NCBI GenBank assembly: GCA_902778145.1
Contig: CACYWW010000027.1
Span: 1 to 48,447 of the forward strand
Direction of reading: 5' to 3'
Source of the DNA: an uncultured Ruminococcus sp.
GTDB taxonomy: Bacteria > Bacillota > Clostridia > Oscillospirales > CAG-272
Length of the DNA: 48,447 nucleotides
A program made the translations under genes and the position numbers. Shown here in pieces: positions 40,513 to 48,447 of the stretch. The notes under the pieces are model-generated. The model saw only the letters and a program-made list of their open reading frames with translations, was not told the DNA's origin and ran no database searches. Numbering within the stretch: the stretch's first letter is position 1; each line of letters starts with the position of its first letter.

Positions 40513-42612
40513 TCAGCTCAGTGTTATATAGATCATCACGGCGTACGGCTTTTCGGGTACTGTCACGGTGACGCCTGTCTCCATGAGCTCCGCGCCTGTC
40601 GCCGTCACGTCAATGATGCCGTCGGCGTCGGTCAGGTGATACAAGGCAGCGCCGTCAAGGCCTTTGAGCTTCACGGTCGCCGTCGTGCGCTTCGTCGCCT
40701 CATGGCAGAACGCGTACGCGACGCCGGAGCCTGTTTCGGGATCGAAGAATTCCCAGCCGTTCCATCTGTCCGCCTTTTCGAGCCATTTGAAGAGCTGATA
40801 GTAATTTGCGTAGAAATACGGGGCGATCCTGTCGTGCTCCGCGTATGCCTGTGAGATCAGCTCCCAGTTCGCGTCCTTATCGAGAACGCTCGGGAGATTG
40901 AGCAGCGAAAGCGGGGCGTAATTCATACGCGTCTTATACGACGAATCTACCTGATATATCTCGTTCTTGAAATACGGGAACCATTCAAAGAGGACCTGCG
41001 TCATACGCGCCTTCATATCGTAGTCCTCGTGGTTGCCGTCGAACCAGTCGGTATAGTGGAGCGGGACGGCGCGCTTCATAGACTCCAGGTCGTTCCTGCC
41101 GCCGCCCGACGCGCAGGAATCCATATATATGCCGGGATAACGGGCGATTATATCGTCCCAGAGTCTGAGATAGCCCTGTACGTACTGATTTTCCGCCATT
41201 CCCGCGCGGTCCTTCTGACCCTTGTATTTGGCGTCCCATGCCGAGGCGGGATCGCTGTTGAAGTCCTGACGGTAGCCGGTTATGCCGCCTTCGTCTATGA
41301 CTCTGCAGATCCTGTTGAAGATCCACTCGCGGCAGCCGGGTTCGCCCAGATCCATGAGAAGTCCGCCGAGTCCGGCGCCTCCGCTGATATTCAGAAGCCA
41401 GTCTCCGTCAAAATCCGGGGTATTCTTCAGAAAATCCGTTTTATCGAGCCTCATGCACTCCGGCTCGAACCAGAGCAGCGTTCTGACGTTGTTCTCCCTG
41501 CCGTATTTGCCGATATCCGCGAATTTATCCGGGAAGCGCGACGTATCAACGAGGAGCGAGCCCGTGGAGGGCCAGCCGACCGGCTCTCCGGATGCTCCGG
41601 TATACCAGCCCGCGTCCATCCAGAGAAGTCCGGGGTGCAGTCCGTGCGCGTTGAACGCGCGGCACATAAGAAGGAATTTCGATGTCGTCATGCCGGCTGA
41701 CATACTTGAGATACCCGTGTATATCGGCGTCGGCTCCCCGTCGATCTTCCGCATGACGTCGTTTATGTAATAGCGGCGCCAGACGTTCTGTCTCTCGTCC
41801 TCCGGCACGTCCTTGTATTCGACGACAGCCATGAGCGGCGTGCGGATCTTCTCACCCGGGCAAAGCCTTGTTGAGATCGAGAGCTGACCCGCCGAAAAGA
41901 CGGTCTTCCCCTCCCCGGCGTCGTGGACGAACTCCGCGCGCCAGCGTCCGGGCCAACCGACGGCAAGGAACACGCCGTGATCGCCCATATCGAGATGATA
42001 GTACGGGAACGTTCCGTGGCTCGGGCGGCCCGACGTGGATCTGTCCGTATACTTCGTCTTTTTCGTCAGATTCTGCGTGTACGGACGGTAGTTGTTTCCG
42101 CCCGCGTCTCCCTTTATGCCCTTCAGCGTCGCCCCGGCTCCCTCGAATACCGTTTCAAATCCGAGACCGGATATTATCCCGGTATCCTCATCCGAGTCGT
42201 TTTCTATATCAACAACGTATTCATACGCGCCCTCCGACGGATAGACAGAAAGCGTGAGCGTGAATTTCGCATTTATATCGGGGTGTCTGTACGTGATCAC
42301 GGTACGTTTACCGCGCGCGATCGGTTCCTCGTTCCGGGAGACCTCCGAAAATCCGGCAAATCCGCGGTATTCCGCGCCGTCGTATTTAAACACGAGCGGA
42401 AAGCCGTCGGGCGAGGAGATGAGGGCTTCATATCCCGCGGGCATAGCCGCGGGCTCCGGTTCAGCCGTATCGGCTCCGGTCTCCGTGTCCGTCTGTGTAA
42501 CGGGCTCCGTTGTTTCGGGAATTGTCGTATCCGCCTGCTTCGGCGTACATCCCGCAATGAAAAGCAGGGAGAGAACGACTGCGATGAATGACTTTATCCT
42601 GATGTTTTTCAC
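40513..42612 (-). CDS. GH36-like alpha-galactosidase lipoprotein
   Basis: A 699-residue exported lipoprotein (IAGC, Cys22; Thr/Glu linker to ~55) with a beta-sandwich followed by a clan D barrel. LLWFEPECMRL is the GH36 substrate-holding motif, TGYRQDFNSDPASAWD carries the nucleophile Asp, and YMDSCASGGGRNDLESM plus PLHYTDWFDGNHEDYD the conserved Cys/Ser loop and acid/base Asp. It should hydrolyse terminal alpha-galactosides (or a related glycoside) outside the cell. The start is GTG; its ribosome site AAGTGAGG overlaps the stop of the NPCBM gene ten bases upstream, so the two are translationally coupled. Confidence 0.88.
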   Translation of the reverse strand: MKNIRIKSFIAVVLSLLFIAGCTPKQADTTIPETTEPVTQTDTETGADTAEPEPAAMPAGYEALISSPDGFPLVFKYDGAEYRGFAGFSEVSRNEEPIARGKRTVITYRHPDINAKFTLTLSVYPSEGAYEYVVDIENDSDEDTGIISGLGFETVFEGAGATLKGIKGDAGGNNYRPYTQNLTKKTKYTDRSTSGRPSHGTFPYYHLDMGDHGVFLAVGWPGRWRAEFVHDAGEGKTVFSAGQLSISTRLCPGEKIRTPLMAVVEYKDVPEDERQNVWRRYYINDVMRKIDGEPTPIYTGISSMSAGMTTSKFLLMCRAFNAHGLHPGLLWMDAGWYTGASGEPVGWPSTGSLLVDTSRFPDKFADIGKYGRENNVRTLLWFEPECMRLDKTDFLKNTPDFDGDWLLNISGGAGLGGLLMDLGEPGCREWIFNRICRVIDEGGITGYRQDFNSDPASAWDAKYKGQKDRAGMAENQYVQGYLRLWDDIIARYPGIYMDSCASGGGRNDLESMKRAVPLHYTDWFDGNHEDYDMKARMTQVLFEWFPYFKNEIYQVDSSYKTRMNYAPLSLLNLPSVLDKDANWELISQAYAEHDRIAPYFYANYYQLFKWLEKADRWNGWEFFDPETGSGVAYAFCHEATKRTTATVKLKGLDGAALYHLTDADGIIDVTATGAELMETGVTVTVPEKPYAVMIYITLS

Positions 42613-42622
42613 GGGATCGACC

Positions 42623-43951
42623 TCACTTTCTCTTTTTCACGATGACTGCCGCTATCGCCGCAATGACTGCCGCAGCAGCAGCCGCGCCGACAATTACGGG
42701 CAGCGTGCTGTTTTTGCCGCCTTCTCCGCCGCCGGTCGTCTCGATCGGCTGTGTATCAGTCGTGTTTTCCGTAAGCGGCTCCGTATCCGTCACATCGTCC
42801 TTATCCGTGACGGCGGGCGTCGTATCCGTATCTCCGAAAAGATCCTCAAGGCTCTTATCGGAGTAAATGTCCGTGTCCTTTATGTTTCCGCTGCGGCTCA
42901 TGACGGCGCCGCCCCACGTCGCCCAGGCGCCGCTGATCGACGGCATGCCGCGGACGGCGAGGCGCAGGATCTTTACGCCTGATATGTCCGCTTCCATCGG
43001 CTTCATAGCCTCGCCGAATTTTACGGCTCCGCTCTCCCAGAGCTTTTCCCCGTCTCCGAACAGTGCGAATCCAACGGACGCCATAGATATATCGTGCGGT
43101 GAAAGCGTCTCGCAGACACCGACGTATGCCGCGAATTTAGTAAATCCGAGACCCTCTATGTTCACGTCGGCGTATGCGGTATAATCACCGGACGACGCGT
43201 GGAAGCCCACTCCCTTCGGAAAGAACTTGCCGTCTGTCGAAAAGATTATCTCGTTCGCGGTGTTGCAGTCGCGTCCGACAACGTTGCCGGAATACGTGCT
43301 GCTGCTTTTGAAATAAAGGTCGCTCACGTAAGCGAGATCGCCCGAGACCGCCTCTTCGGGCTGGGGCAGATCCGTCCTGTCGGGATCAAATCCGCTTCCG
43401 CTTTCGGTCCACCATTCCGGCGCCTCCGGTTCCGTCATATAAAGCGCCGCGTCTCCCCAGACGCCGGCGTCACAGGCGTGTCCGTCGACGTTTTTTTCAA
43501 CAAGCCGGAGCGTCTTCACGCCCTCTACGTTCACCGAGAAGTAGTAAGGCTTCTTGCCCCACTGTATCATCGGGCTTTCCGCGAGGAGCCTGCCGTCTCC
43601 GTAAACGCAGAACGCGATGCTCCCGAGCTCTACATAATAAGAGGCCTTCTGAAGGACTCCCACGGTCGCGGCGAAGTACTTCATGCCGAGCGACGATATA
43701 TCGAATTCGAGATACGCGTCCTTATCGGGCAGGCAGTGGAATCCGAGCCCCTTTTTGAACGACAGCTTCCAAACCGTTATCTCTTCACCGGAATGGGCTT
43801 TGTTCAGACCGAGTCCGTCAAGACTTTCGCGCGCGGTGATAAGATCCTCTCTGTCCCCGAGATAGACGACATCGTCAGCCGCCGCCGGGAGCAGGCGGAG
43901 CGAAAGTATTAGAAGAAGCACAAGGGCGAGCGCCCGTTTCAAACGTTTCAT
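42623..43951 (-). CDS. NPCBM-domain surface protein
   Basis: A 442-residue protein with a signal peptide, two NPCBM carbohydrate-binding modules (~residues 30-170 and ~205-350; each has the 'KGLGFH' or 'KGVGFHA' motif and a LRL end strand), a Thr/Asp/Glu linker and a C-terminal membrane anchor VIVGAAAAAAVIAAIAAVIV with KKRK. It should display sugar-binding modules at the cell surface. GGAGG precedes the ATG by seven bases. It is the first gene of an operon with the GH36-like lipoprotein and probably helps hold its substrate. Confidence 0.87.
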   Translation of the reverse strand: MKRLKRALALVLLLILSLRLLPAAADDVVYLGDREDLITARESLDGLGLNKAHSGEEITVWKLSFKKGLGFHCLPDKDAYLEFDISSLGMKYFAATVGVLQKASYYVELGSIAFCVYGDGRLLAESPMIQWGKKPYYFSVNVEGVKTLRLVEKNVDGHACDAGVWGDAALYMTEPEAPEWWTESGSGFDPDRTDLPQPEEAVSGDLAYVSDLYFKSSSTYSGNVVGRDCNTANEIIFSTDGKFFPKGVGFHASSGDYTAYADVNIEGLGFTKFAAYVGVCETLSPHDISMASVGFALFGDGEKLWESGAVKFGEAMKPMEADISGVKILRLAVRGMPSISGAWATWGGAVMSRSGNIKDTDIYSDKSLEDLFGDTDTTPAVTDKDDVTDTEPLTENTTDTQPIETTGGGEGGKNSTLPVIVGAAAAAAVIAAIAAVIVKKRK

Positions 43952-43988
43952 GGTTTTCCTCCGATTGTGATTTTTTCATGTCAGTACA

Positions 43989-44017
43989 ATAATATCACAT
44001 TATCCGATCAATGTCAA
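43989..44017 (-). promoter_or_regulatory. Promoter of the NPCBM-GH36 operon
   Basis: Minus strand: TTGACA, 17-base spacer, TATTAT. Confidence 0.75.
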
Positions 44018-44070
44018 CAAGATACGGTATGATCACGGCGCGTGTTTAAAACAAAATTTACATTAAAGTA

Positions 44071-44099
44071 TTGTAATAAGGCGGCGGCTGTTGTATAAT
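44071..44099 (+). promoter_or_regulatory. Promoter of yajC
   Basis: TTGTAA, 17-base spacer, TATAAT, 42 bases before the start codon. Confidence 0.7.
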
Positions 44100-44141
44100 T
44101 GCACGTAAAGATATAAAAATGTGTTTGAAAGGATAAAAAAT

Positions 44142-44492
44142 ATGTTCGGGTTTATTCTGACCGCGACCGGAACGACCGGCAGCGGCAACTCTTTTCTTCA
44201 GCTCCTTCCGTCGTTCGGACTCATAATCGTACTCGTCGTCGCCTTTTATTTCATGCTCATCCGTCCGCAGAGAAAGCGTGAGAAGGAAGAATCGCAGATG
44301 AGGAACAGCCTCTCGGTCGGTGACGAGATCACGACGACCGGCGGCATCGTCGGCAAGATCCTCAGCATCTCAGATGAGACTGTCGTTATCGGCACATCCG
44401 GCAACTGCACGATGCTCCGTATAATGAAGACCTCCATCGCCCGCATAGACAAGAAGATCGGCGAGCCTGAGAAGACAGAGGAAAAAAAGTAA
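44142..44492 (+). CDS. yajC: Preprotein translocase subunit YajC
   Basis: A 116-residue small membrane protein that associates with SecDF and the Sec channel. A single N-terminal helix (LLPSFGLIIVLVVAFYFMLI) is followed at once by RPQRKREKEE, the conserved YajC signature, and then VGDEITTTGGIVGKILSISDE, the conserved soluble domain. The ATG at 44142 follows AAAGGA; a GTG further upstream is less likely. Next gene is a TIGR04086 membrane protein, the usual companion in Clostridia. Confidence 0.95.
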   Translation: MFGFILTATGTTGSGNSFLQLLPSFGLIIVLVVAFYFMLIRPQRKREKEESQMRNSLSVGDEITTTGGIVGKILSISDETVVIGTSGNCTMLRIMKTSIARIDKKIGEPEKTEEKK

Positions 44493-44507
44493 TATAAACG
44501 AAAAAAG

Positions 44508-44553
44508 CCTCATATCCTTTATCGGAAAGATAACGGATAGGAGGTCTTTTTTT
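44508..44553 (+). terminator. yajC terminator overlapping the next gene's ribosome site
   Basis: CCTC-A-TATCC-T-TTATC pairs with GATAA-C-GGATA-G-GAGG around GGAAA, followed by TCTTTTTTT that ends immediately at the next ATG. The 3' arm contains the only Shine-Dalgarno sequence (AGGAGG) of the downstream gene, so termination and translation start are mutually exclusive unless the stem is opened. Confidence 0.7.
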
Positions 44554-44979
44554 ATGCGTTTGCCGACTGATAAAAAATCGCTCGATATTCTGCCGTCCGC
44601 CATTCTCGGCGGCGTGTGCGCGGCAATTCTCGCCGTGCTGCTGCTCGTTCTTTCGTCGTGTCTTTTGCTTCTGACCGAGGATCCGGGGGCTCATTCGCGC
44701 GTCGGGCTCATATGCCTGTTCGTCTGCTGTGCCGCTGGCGCGTTCACGGGAGCGCGCTGTACGGACAGACTGCCGTTCACCGCCGGGCTCCTGAGCGGAG
44801 CGATATTCATCACGACCGTTACCGTGATCTCGCTTTTCATCCCGGGCGGCACGGAATTCATACTCATACTGCCGGCGGCGGGAGTCGCCGCGGGCGGGGC
44901 GTTTCTCGGCAGCGTCAGATCGGATGCCGGGAGGATCCCCGCCTTTGACGATAAGATCATGGATAAATACGGCAAGTGA
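44554..44979 (+). CDS. TIGR04086 family membrane protein
   Basis: A 141-residue protein with four hydrophobic helices (LGGVCAAILAVLLLVLSSCLLLL; VGLICLFVCCAAGAFTGA; FTAGLLSGAIFITTVTVISLF; ILPAAGVAAGGAFLGSV), the size and pattern of the TIGR04086 family, usually encoded just after yajC in Clostridia. No biochemical function is known to me. Its start lies at the end of the T run of the yajC terminator, and AGGAGG is in the 3' arm of that hairpin, so its expression depends on read-through or refolding. Convergent with the peptidase gene six bases away. Confidence 0.85.
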   Translation: MRLPTDKKSLDILPSAILGGVCAAILAVLLLVLSSCLLLLTEDPGAHSRVGLICLFVCCAAGAFTGARCTDRLPFTAGLLSGAIFITTVTVISLFIPGGTEFILILPAAGVAAGGAFLGSVRSDAGRIPAFDDKIMDKYGK

Positions 44980-44985
44980 CCGGGA

Positions 44986-47328
44986 TCACATCTCGGGCGT
45001 CCAGTACGTCTGACCGAACAGATCGGTGAAGCGGTAAACCGCGCTGACCTTCATGTCGGACGGGATCGTCATGTCGGCGATCCTGAGTCCGCCGTTGACC
45101 GTGATCGGATCGCCCATTCTGAAGCTGTCGCTGTACGTTCCGTCGTATTTGTAGTAGTCGCAGAGCAGGTCTATGACGTCGCCTTCCTCTATGACCGCGA
45201 GCTTCGCGTCGGTCTCCGTCTCGCCGTTTCTATAATCGTACTTCGCGCCGGCGATATAGCCGTCCGGGTTCTCGTTGTCGTATACGAGGACGAGATCCGC
45301 CCTGTCACCGTTCAGAAGGACCGGGATCCTGTACGTATATCTGTAATTGCTCTTGCTTATATACGTCGTATCGGTATGATATACCGCTGCGATCTGACCG
45401 TTCAGCGTGATCCACGCTCTGTCGTACTCGCCTATGAGGCCGCCGTCGTCGGTGAATTCGAAAACGGGATCGAAGCCGAGGTCGATGAATCCGCCGCCGT
45501 CGTCGATGAAGACGTTCAGCTCAAGGTCGTTTACGAGCTTCCACTGCTCTTCCGTCAGGTACATGACCTTTTTGCCGTCCTGCGCCTGCCAGCGGAGCTT
45601 CGACGCGTCGAACTGGTTCTTCGCTATGTAGGAGGACGCCGATGCGGTGTCGAGCACCTGCAGATACTCGGAATCACGAGCGGACGAACCGCCCAAGAAG
45701 CTGCCGAGCAGGGATGAGATCAGATCCGGTGACTGCGTGCCGGACGACACGAAGTTGCCGAGCAGGGACGAGAGCGGCGACGAGGTGCCTCCGTTCGACG
45801 CGGAAACGTGCTGACCCGCCGTTTCGATCGCGGCGAACTGTTTGATGCACTCCGCGTAGTCGCCGTCCATGCCTATGGCGTTATACTGGCTTACAGCGGT
45901 TCCGACCTTTGATTTGTCCTTATACGGGAAGTATATGGACATACCGTAGGCGTTCGTCATTTCGGACGACGTCCTGTTGTATTTGACCGCGGAAAGGATC
46001 ACGCTCGCAAGCTCGTTGCCCTCGGCGGTTCCCATGTTCTTGGCGAAATGTACGAGGTCCACGAGGTCGCGTTTGTTGGACGCGAATTCACGCGCGCCGG
46101 TCCTGGCGTTGGAGACTTTTTCGTATTTATTATCCTTAATCAGCTCCGTCGTCGCCTTGGCGAATTCGTTCAGGCTGTCCGGAACGGTCGCCTGGAGCTC
46201 CGCCAGATCTATCAGCGAAAGCGTGGTCTTCTGACCGGCGCACTGCTTTTTGCAGGTATCGACAAAATCGTCGACGATCATTTTTCCGATCGTGGTGGTG
46301 GGTAAGGAGGTGTTCTTTGAAAGCTCGCTGAGCCATCTGGTGTAGTACCAGCCCACGCCGGGCTCCGTCTCCTCGCTGGCGATGAGATAGTCGGCGTGCG
46401 AGGTGAGCATGAGAGCGTTCTCTGCCGTCGCCATAAGGCAGGCGTCGTAACCGACGAAATCGAATTTGACGCCGGCTTTGGAAAGAGCCTGGTTTATACT
46501 GGAAATGCCCATGGCGCTTTTACTGGTGAACAGCTGGTCATAGCCGAAGCCGCCGGTCGTTCCGCCGCCGTGGTCCCACATGATCAGATCGTATCTGTTC
46601 GCCTGATAATTCTCTTTGCAGTATTTGATGAACGACGTAAGCGTGTCGGGATCCGTCATCGCCTTCTTGCCATCGTTCGAAACGAGCTGCTTGAGTCCGC
46701 CGTTTTCGACCTTGTAGATCTGGTTCGTCGTGTTGCTGATGCCCTTCGTCTGCCACTGAGAGCAGCCGCCCGTATAGATGATTATGTTGACCTTGTCGGA
46801 CAGCGCCGCGGCCGCCATTTCCTGCATATCCTTGCTCGCCATACCGTGCTTGGATTCAAGGTCGGTGCCGCACATATATACCATCAGCGTTACAACGTCC
46901 TTGCCGCCGCCGATGATATTCGTGTATTTTTCGCGCGCGCCCTTCGCCACGCTCGTGTTGAGGTCGGCCGACGTGTTGTTATCGGACGACCATCCGGTCG
47001 AAACGTTGGACGGGGTAAAGTTTGAAAGCATGCTCGAAAGCCCGCCCTGCTGGGAAGCACCGCCGCCTCCGAGTATGCTGCCGAGTCCCGTGCCGCCGCC
47101 TACGAGCGCCGCGATAACGGCTACGATAATGCCTATGAGCTTACCGCCGCCGAGTCCCGCGCGGGTGGTTCCGCTGTCTCCGCTCTGACCGCCGGTGCCG
47201 GTCCTTCCGGAATAACCGTTCTGATTGCCTACCGGACCAGTTCCGAGCCCTTCGCCGCGGCGATAACCGCCGGTGCCGGTCCCGGTGACGTTTCTTTGTC
47301 TGCCTTTCGGCCTGTTGTCTTCTGCCAT
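44986..47328 (-). CDS. Clostripain-family (C11) cysteine peptidase, membrane anchored
   Basis: A 780-residue protein. Residues 1-60 are a Gly/Arg/Thr-rich, basic cytoplasmic tail; 62-90 a membrane helix and Gly-rich turn (LIGIIVAVIAALVGGGTGLG); the clostripain domain starts at ~145. The catalytic His253 is in LIMWDHGGGTTGG and Cys297 in FVGYDACLMATAENAL. Family members cleave after Arg or Lys and are often self-activating. The C-terminal third is a beta-rich region with no name I can give. A downstream ATG at 47328 with AAAGG is preferred over an in-frame upstream one that lies in the promoter. No lipobox; likely a type II membrane protein facing outwards. Confidence 0.9.
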   Translation of the reverse strand: MAEDNRPKGRQRNVTGTGTGGYRRGEGLGTGPVGNQNGYSGRTGTGGQSGDSGTTRAGLGGGKLIGIIVAVIAALVGGGTGLGSILGGGGASQQGGLSSMLSNFTPSNVSTGWSSDNNTSADLNTSVAKGAREKYTNIIGGGKDVVTLMVYMCGTDLESKHGMASKDMQEMAAAALSDKVNIIIYTGGCSQWQTKGISNTTNQIYKVENGGLKQLVSNDGKKAMTDPDTLTSFIKYCKENYQANRYDLIMWDHGGGTTGGFGYDQLFTSKSAMGISSINQALSKAGVKFDFVGYDACLMATAENALMLTSHADYLIASEETEPGVGWYYTRWLSELSKNTSLPTTTIGKMIVDDFVDTCKKQCAGQKTTLSLIDLAELQATVPDSLNEFAKATTELIKDNKYEKVSNARTGAREFASNKRDLVDLVHFAKNMGTAEGNELASVILSAVKYNRTSSEMTNAYGMSIYFPYKDKSKVGTAVSQYNAIGMDGDYAECIKQFAAIETAGQHVSASNGGTSSPLSSLLGNFVSSGTQSPDLISSLLGSFLGGSSARDSEYLQVLDTASASSYIAKNQFDASKLRWQAQDGKKVMYLTEEQWKLVNDLELNVFIDDGGGFIDLGFDPVFEFTDDGGLIGEYDRAWITLNGQIAAVYHTDTTYISKSNYRYTYRIPVLLNGDRADLVLVYDNENPDGYIAGAKYDYRNGETETDAKLAVIEEGDVIDLLCDYYKYDGTYSDSFRMGDPITVNGGLRIADMTIPSDMKVSAVYRFTDLFGQTYWTPEM

Positions 47329-47368
47329 ATATGTTTTCCTTTCCGATAAAATATCAGGTTTTGATCCA

Positions 47369-47396
47369 ATTATAACGCTTTTTTTCAAAAATTCAA
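47369..47396 (-). promoter_or_regulatory. Promoter of the C11 peptidase gene
   Basis: Minus strand: TTGAAT, 16-base spacer, TATAAT. Confidence 0.65.
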
Positions 47397-47487
47397 GACC
47401 TCAGACGTAAAAACAGCAGTATCATACGCAAAAAAAGGATCATATAATTATAACGGTGCGGAAAAGCACCCGAAAGGAAATACGCAT

Positions 47488-48342
47488 ATGGCAATTTTTA
47501 CAAACCAGGCAACACTCACGTACGGCGGCACTCAGGTGCTGTCGAACGTGACGACGGGACAGATCCTCGAGAGCCTCACGGTCAGAAAGACGTCGCTCGA
47601 ATCGGAATACGCGGCGGGCGAGAAGATCACGTACGTCGTCACGCTGCAGAACTCGGGGACGGTACCGCTTCAGGGACTTACGCTTGAGGACGATCTCGGC
47701 GGATATCAGGGCGCGGGCGGCACGCTTTATCCTCTGACGTACGAAACGGGCTCGCTGTTCGTTCTGAACGACGGAGCGGAAGAAAAATCCGCGGCAGTCG
47801 CAGACGAGCAGCCGCTGACGGTCACGGGGATCAGCGTTCCGGCGGGCGGCACGGCTGTCGTGATCTACGCGGCGAACGTCAACGGCTATGCGCCGCTTGA
47901 CACGGGTTCACAGATAATAAACACCGTGACCGTGTCGGGCGACGGGCTCGCGGAGCCGGTGACGGCGGATTTTACGCTCACGGTAAGCGAGGCGCCGCTG
48001 CTCACCGTTGAAAAAACGCTTTCGCCGCTCTCGGTCACGCCGGGTCAGAGTATAACGTATACGTTCACCGTCAGAAACTACGGGAACGCTCCGGCTGACG
48101 AGGAGACGGGCGCGACGATCACCGACGCGGTGAACCCCGTTCTCACGGACGTGACCGTCACGTACAACGGCGCCGCGTGGACGGAAGGCGGCGGCTATAC
48201 TTATGATACGTCGACCGGCGCCTTCTCAACGACGCCCGGCGCGCTGACCGTCCCGCCGGCTGAATTCACGGTCTCCCCGGACGGTCAGATAACGACGGAT
48301 CCGGGCGTCGCCGTGATAACGCTGCAGGGCACCGTCGGGTAA
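47488..48342 (+). CDS. DUF11-repeat protein without signal peptide
   Basis: A 284-residue protein of two beta-sandwich DUF11-type repeats: the first from TVRKTSLESEYAAGEKITYVVTLQNSGTVPL, the second from LTVEKTLSPLSVTPGQSITYTFTVRNYGNAPA, each with the 'G..ITYT...N.G' signature. It is rich in Thr and Val and nearly lacks Cys. The N-terminus MAIFTNQATLTYGGTQV has no signal peptide, Tat motif or membrane segment, unlike most DUF11 adhesins; similar leaderless DUF11 proteins of Clostridia are known to me only as uncharacterised. AAAGGAAA precedes the ATG by about eight bases. The group II intron end lies eight bases beyond its stop. Confidence 0.85.
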   Translation: MAIFTNQATLTYGGTQVLSNVTTGQILESLTVRKTSLESEYAAGEKITYVVTLQNSGTVPLQGLTLEDDLGGYQGAGGTLYPLTYETGSLFVLNDGAEEKSAAVADEQPLTVTGISVPAGGTAVVIYAANVNGYAPLDTGSQIINTVTVSGDGLAEPVTADFTLTVSEAPLLTVEKTLSPLSVTPGQSITYTFTVRNYGNAPADEETGATITDAVNPVLTDVTVTYNGAAWTEGGGYTYDTSTGAFSTTPGALTVPPAEFTVSPDGQITTDPGVAVITLQGTVG

Positions 48343-48350
48343 AGCGGTAA

Positions 48351-48447
48351 ATCGAGTAGGCGCTAACAAGTAGTACCTCTCACACCACCGTACGTGCCGT
48401 TCGGCATACGGCGGTTCAATTCAAGTAATAATCCAAGCAACAAAGGA
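48351..48447 (-). mobile_element. Group II intron 3' end (domains V-VI), running off the window
   Basis: On the minus strand the 3' end reads CCTACTCGAT, an AU end as expected for group II introns. Upstream of it is a domain V-like hairpin at 48384-48415: nine pairs (TACGGTGGT with ACCGCCGTA), a two-base bulge, and five pairs TGCCG/CGGCA. The 5' arm includes the CGC-type catalytic triad seen in class C introns. The rest of the intron, including any reverse transcriptase, lies beyond the window. It is inserted just behind the DUF11 gene, on the opposite strand. Confidence 0.75.

Overview
The window looks like chromosomal DNA of an uncultured Gram-positive anaerobe of the Clostridia. It has consensus TTGACA/TATAAT promoters, strong GGAGG ribosome sites, many lipobox-bearing lipoproteins with Thr/Glu-rich linkers, wall-sorting-like C-termini, a yajC/TIGR04086 gene pair, and corrinoid methyltransferase genes mixed with glycoside hydrolases. 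Most of it is GC-rich, with frequent GCG and CTC codons. The first ~780 bases are clearly more AT-rich and look imported. The right edge stops inside a group II intron, a place where assemblies often break, so the window may be a whole contig. I found no tRNA, rRNA, CRISPR array, phage genes or transposase gene.

Layout. 1-710: an acetyltransferase tail and a GNAT gene, followed by an 87-bp terminator-bearing repeat that recurs inverted at 4423-4509. 788-1099: the 5' part of a group II intron sitting behind the lysR terminator. 1162-4362: lysR divergent from two flavodoxins and an aldo/keto reductase. 4517-10883: a minus-strand run in the order MATE efflux, radical SAM, class-M-like sirtuin, then three unrecognised genes, with a small sirtuin-gene remnant between two of them. 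11065-17963: a UvrA2-like ATPase, a solute-binding lipoprotein, a Na/Pi transporter-PhoU protein and a ZIP metal transporter. 18005-18139: a small structured repeat.

19052-36183 is the most interesting part. A minus-strand operon (SIS isomerase, GH2 mannosidase-like enzyme, ROK kinase) is divergent from a 13-kb plus-strand operon: two UroD-family methyltransferase-like proteins, a GH95 fucosidase, a decayed third UroD gene, a homocysteine-methyltransferase domain, a cellulase-like TIM barrel, a B12-binding corrinoid protein, a UroD-like protein, a large lipoprotein, a DUF2284 protein, and a ferredoxin-ASKHA activator of corrinoid proteins. The divergent promoters share an inverted repeat. I infer that imported oligosaccharides are hydrolysed in the cytoplasm and that methyl groups, perhaps from O-methylated sugars, are moved through the corrinoid protein to homocysteine or another acceptor. 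The substrate cannot be read from the sequence.

36266-48342 is mostly surface or export related: two proteins ending in NPxTxD-type sorting-like tails on either side of a CotH-kinase lipoprotein with lamin-tail domains; an NPCBM protein and a GH36-like lipoprotein in one operon; yajC with a TIGR04086 membrane protein; a membrane-anchored clostripain-family peptidase; and a DUF11 repeat protein next to the group II intron.
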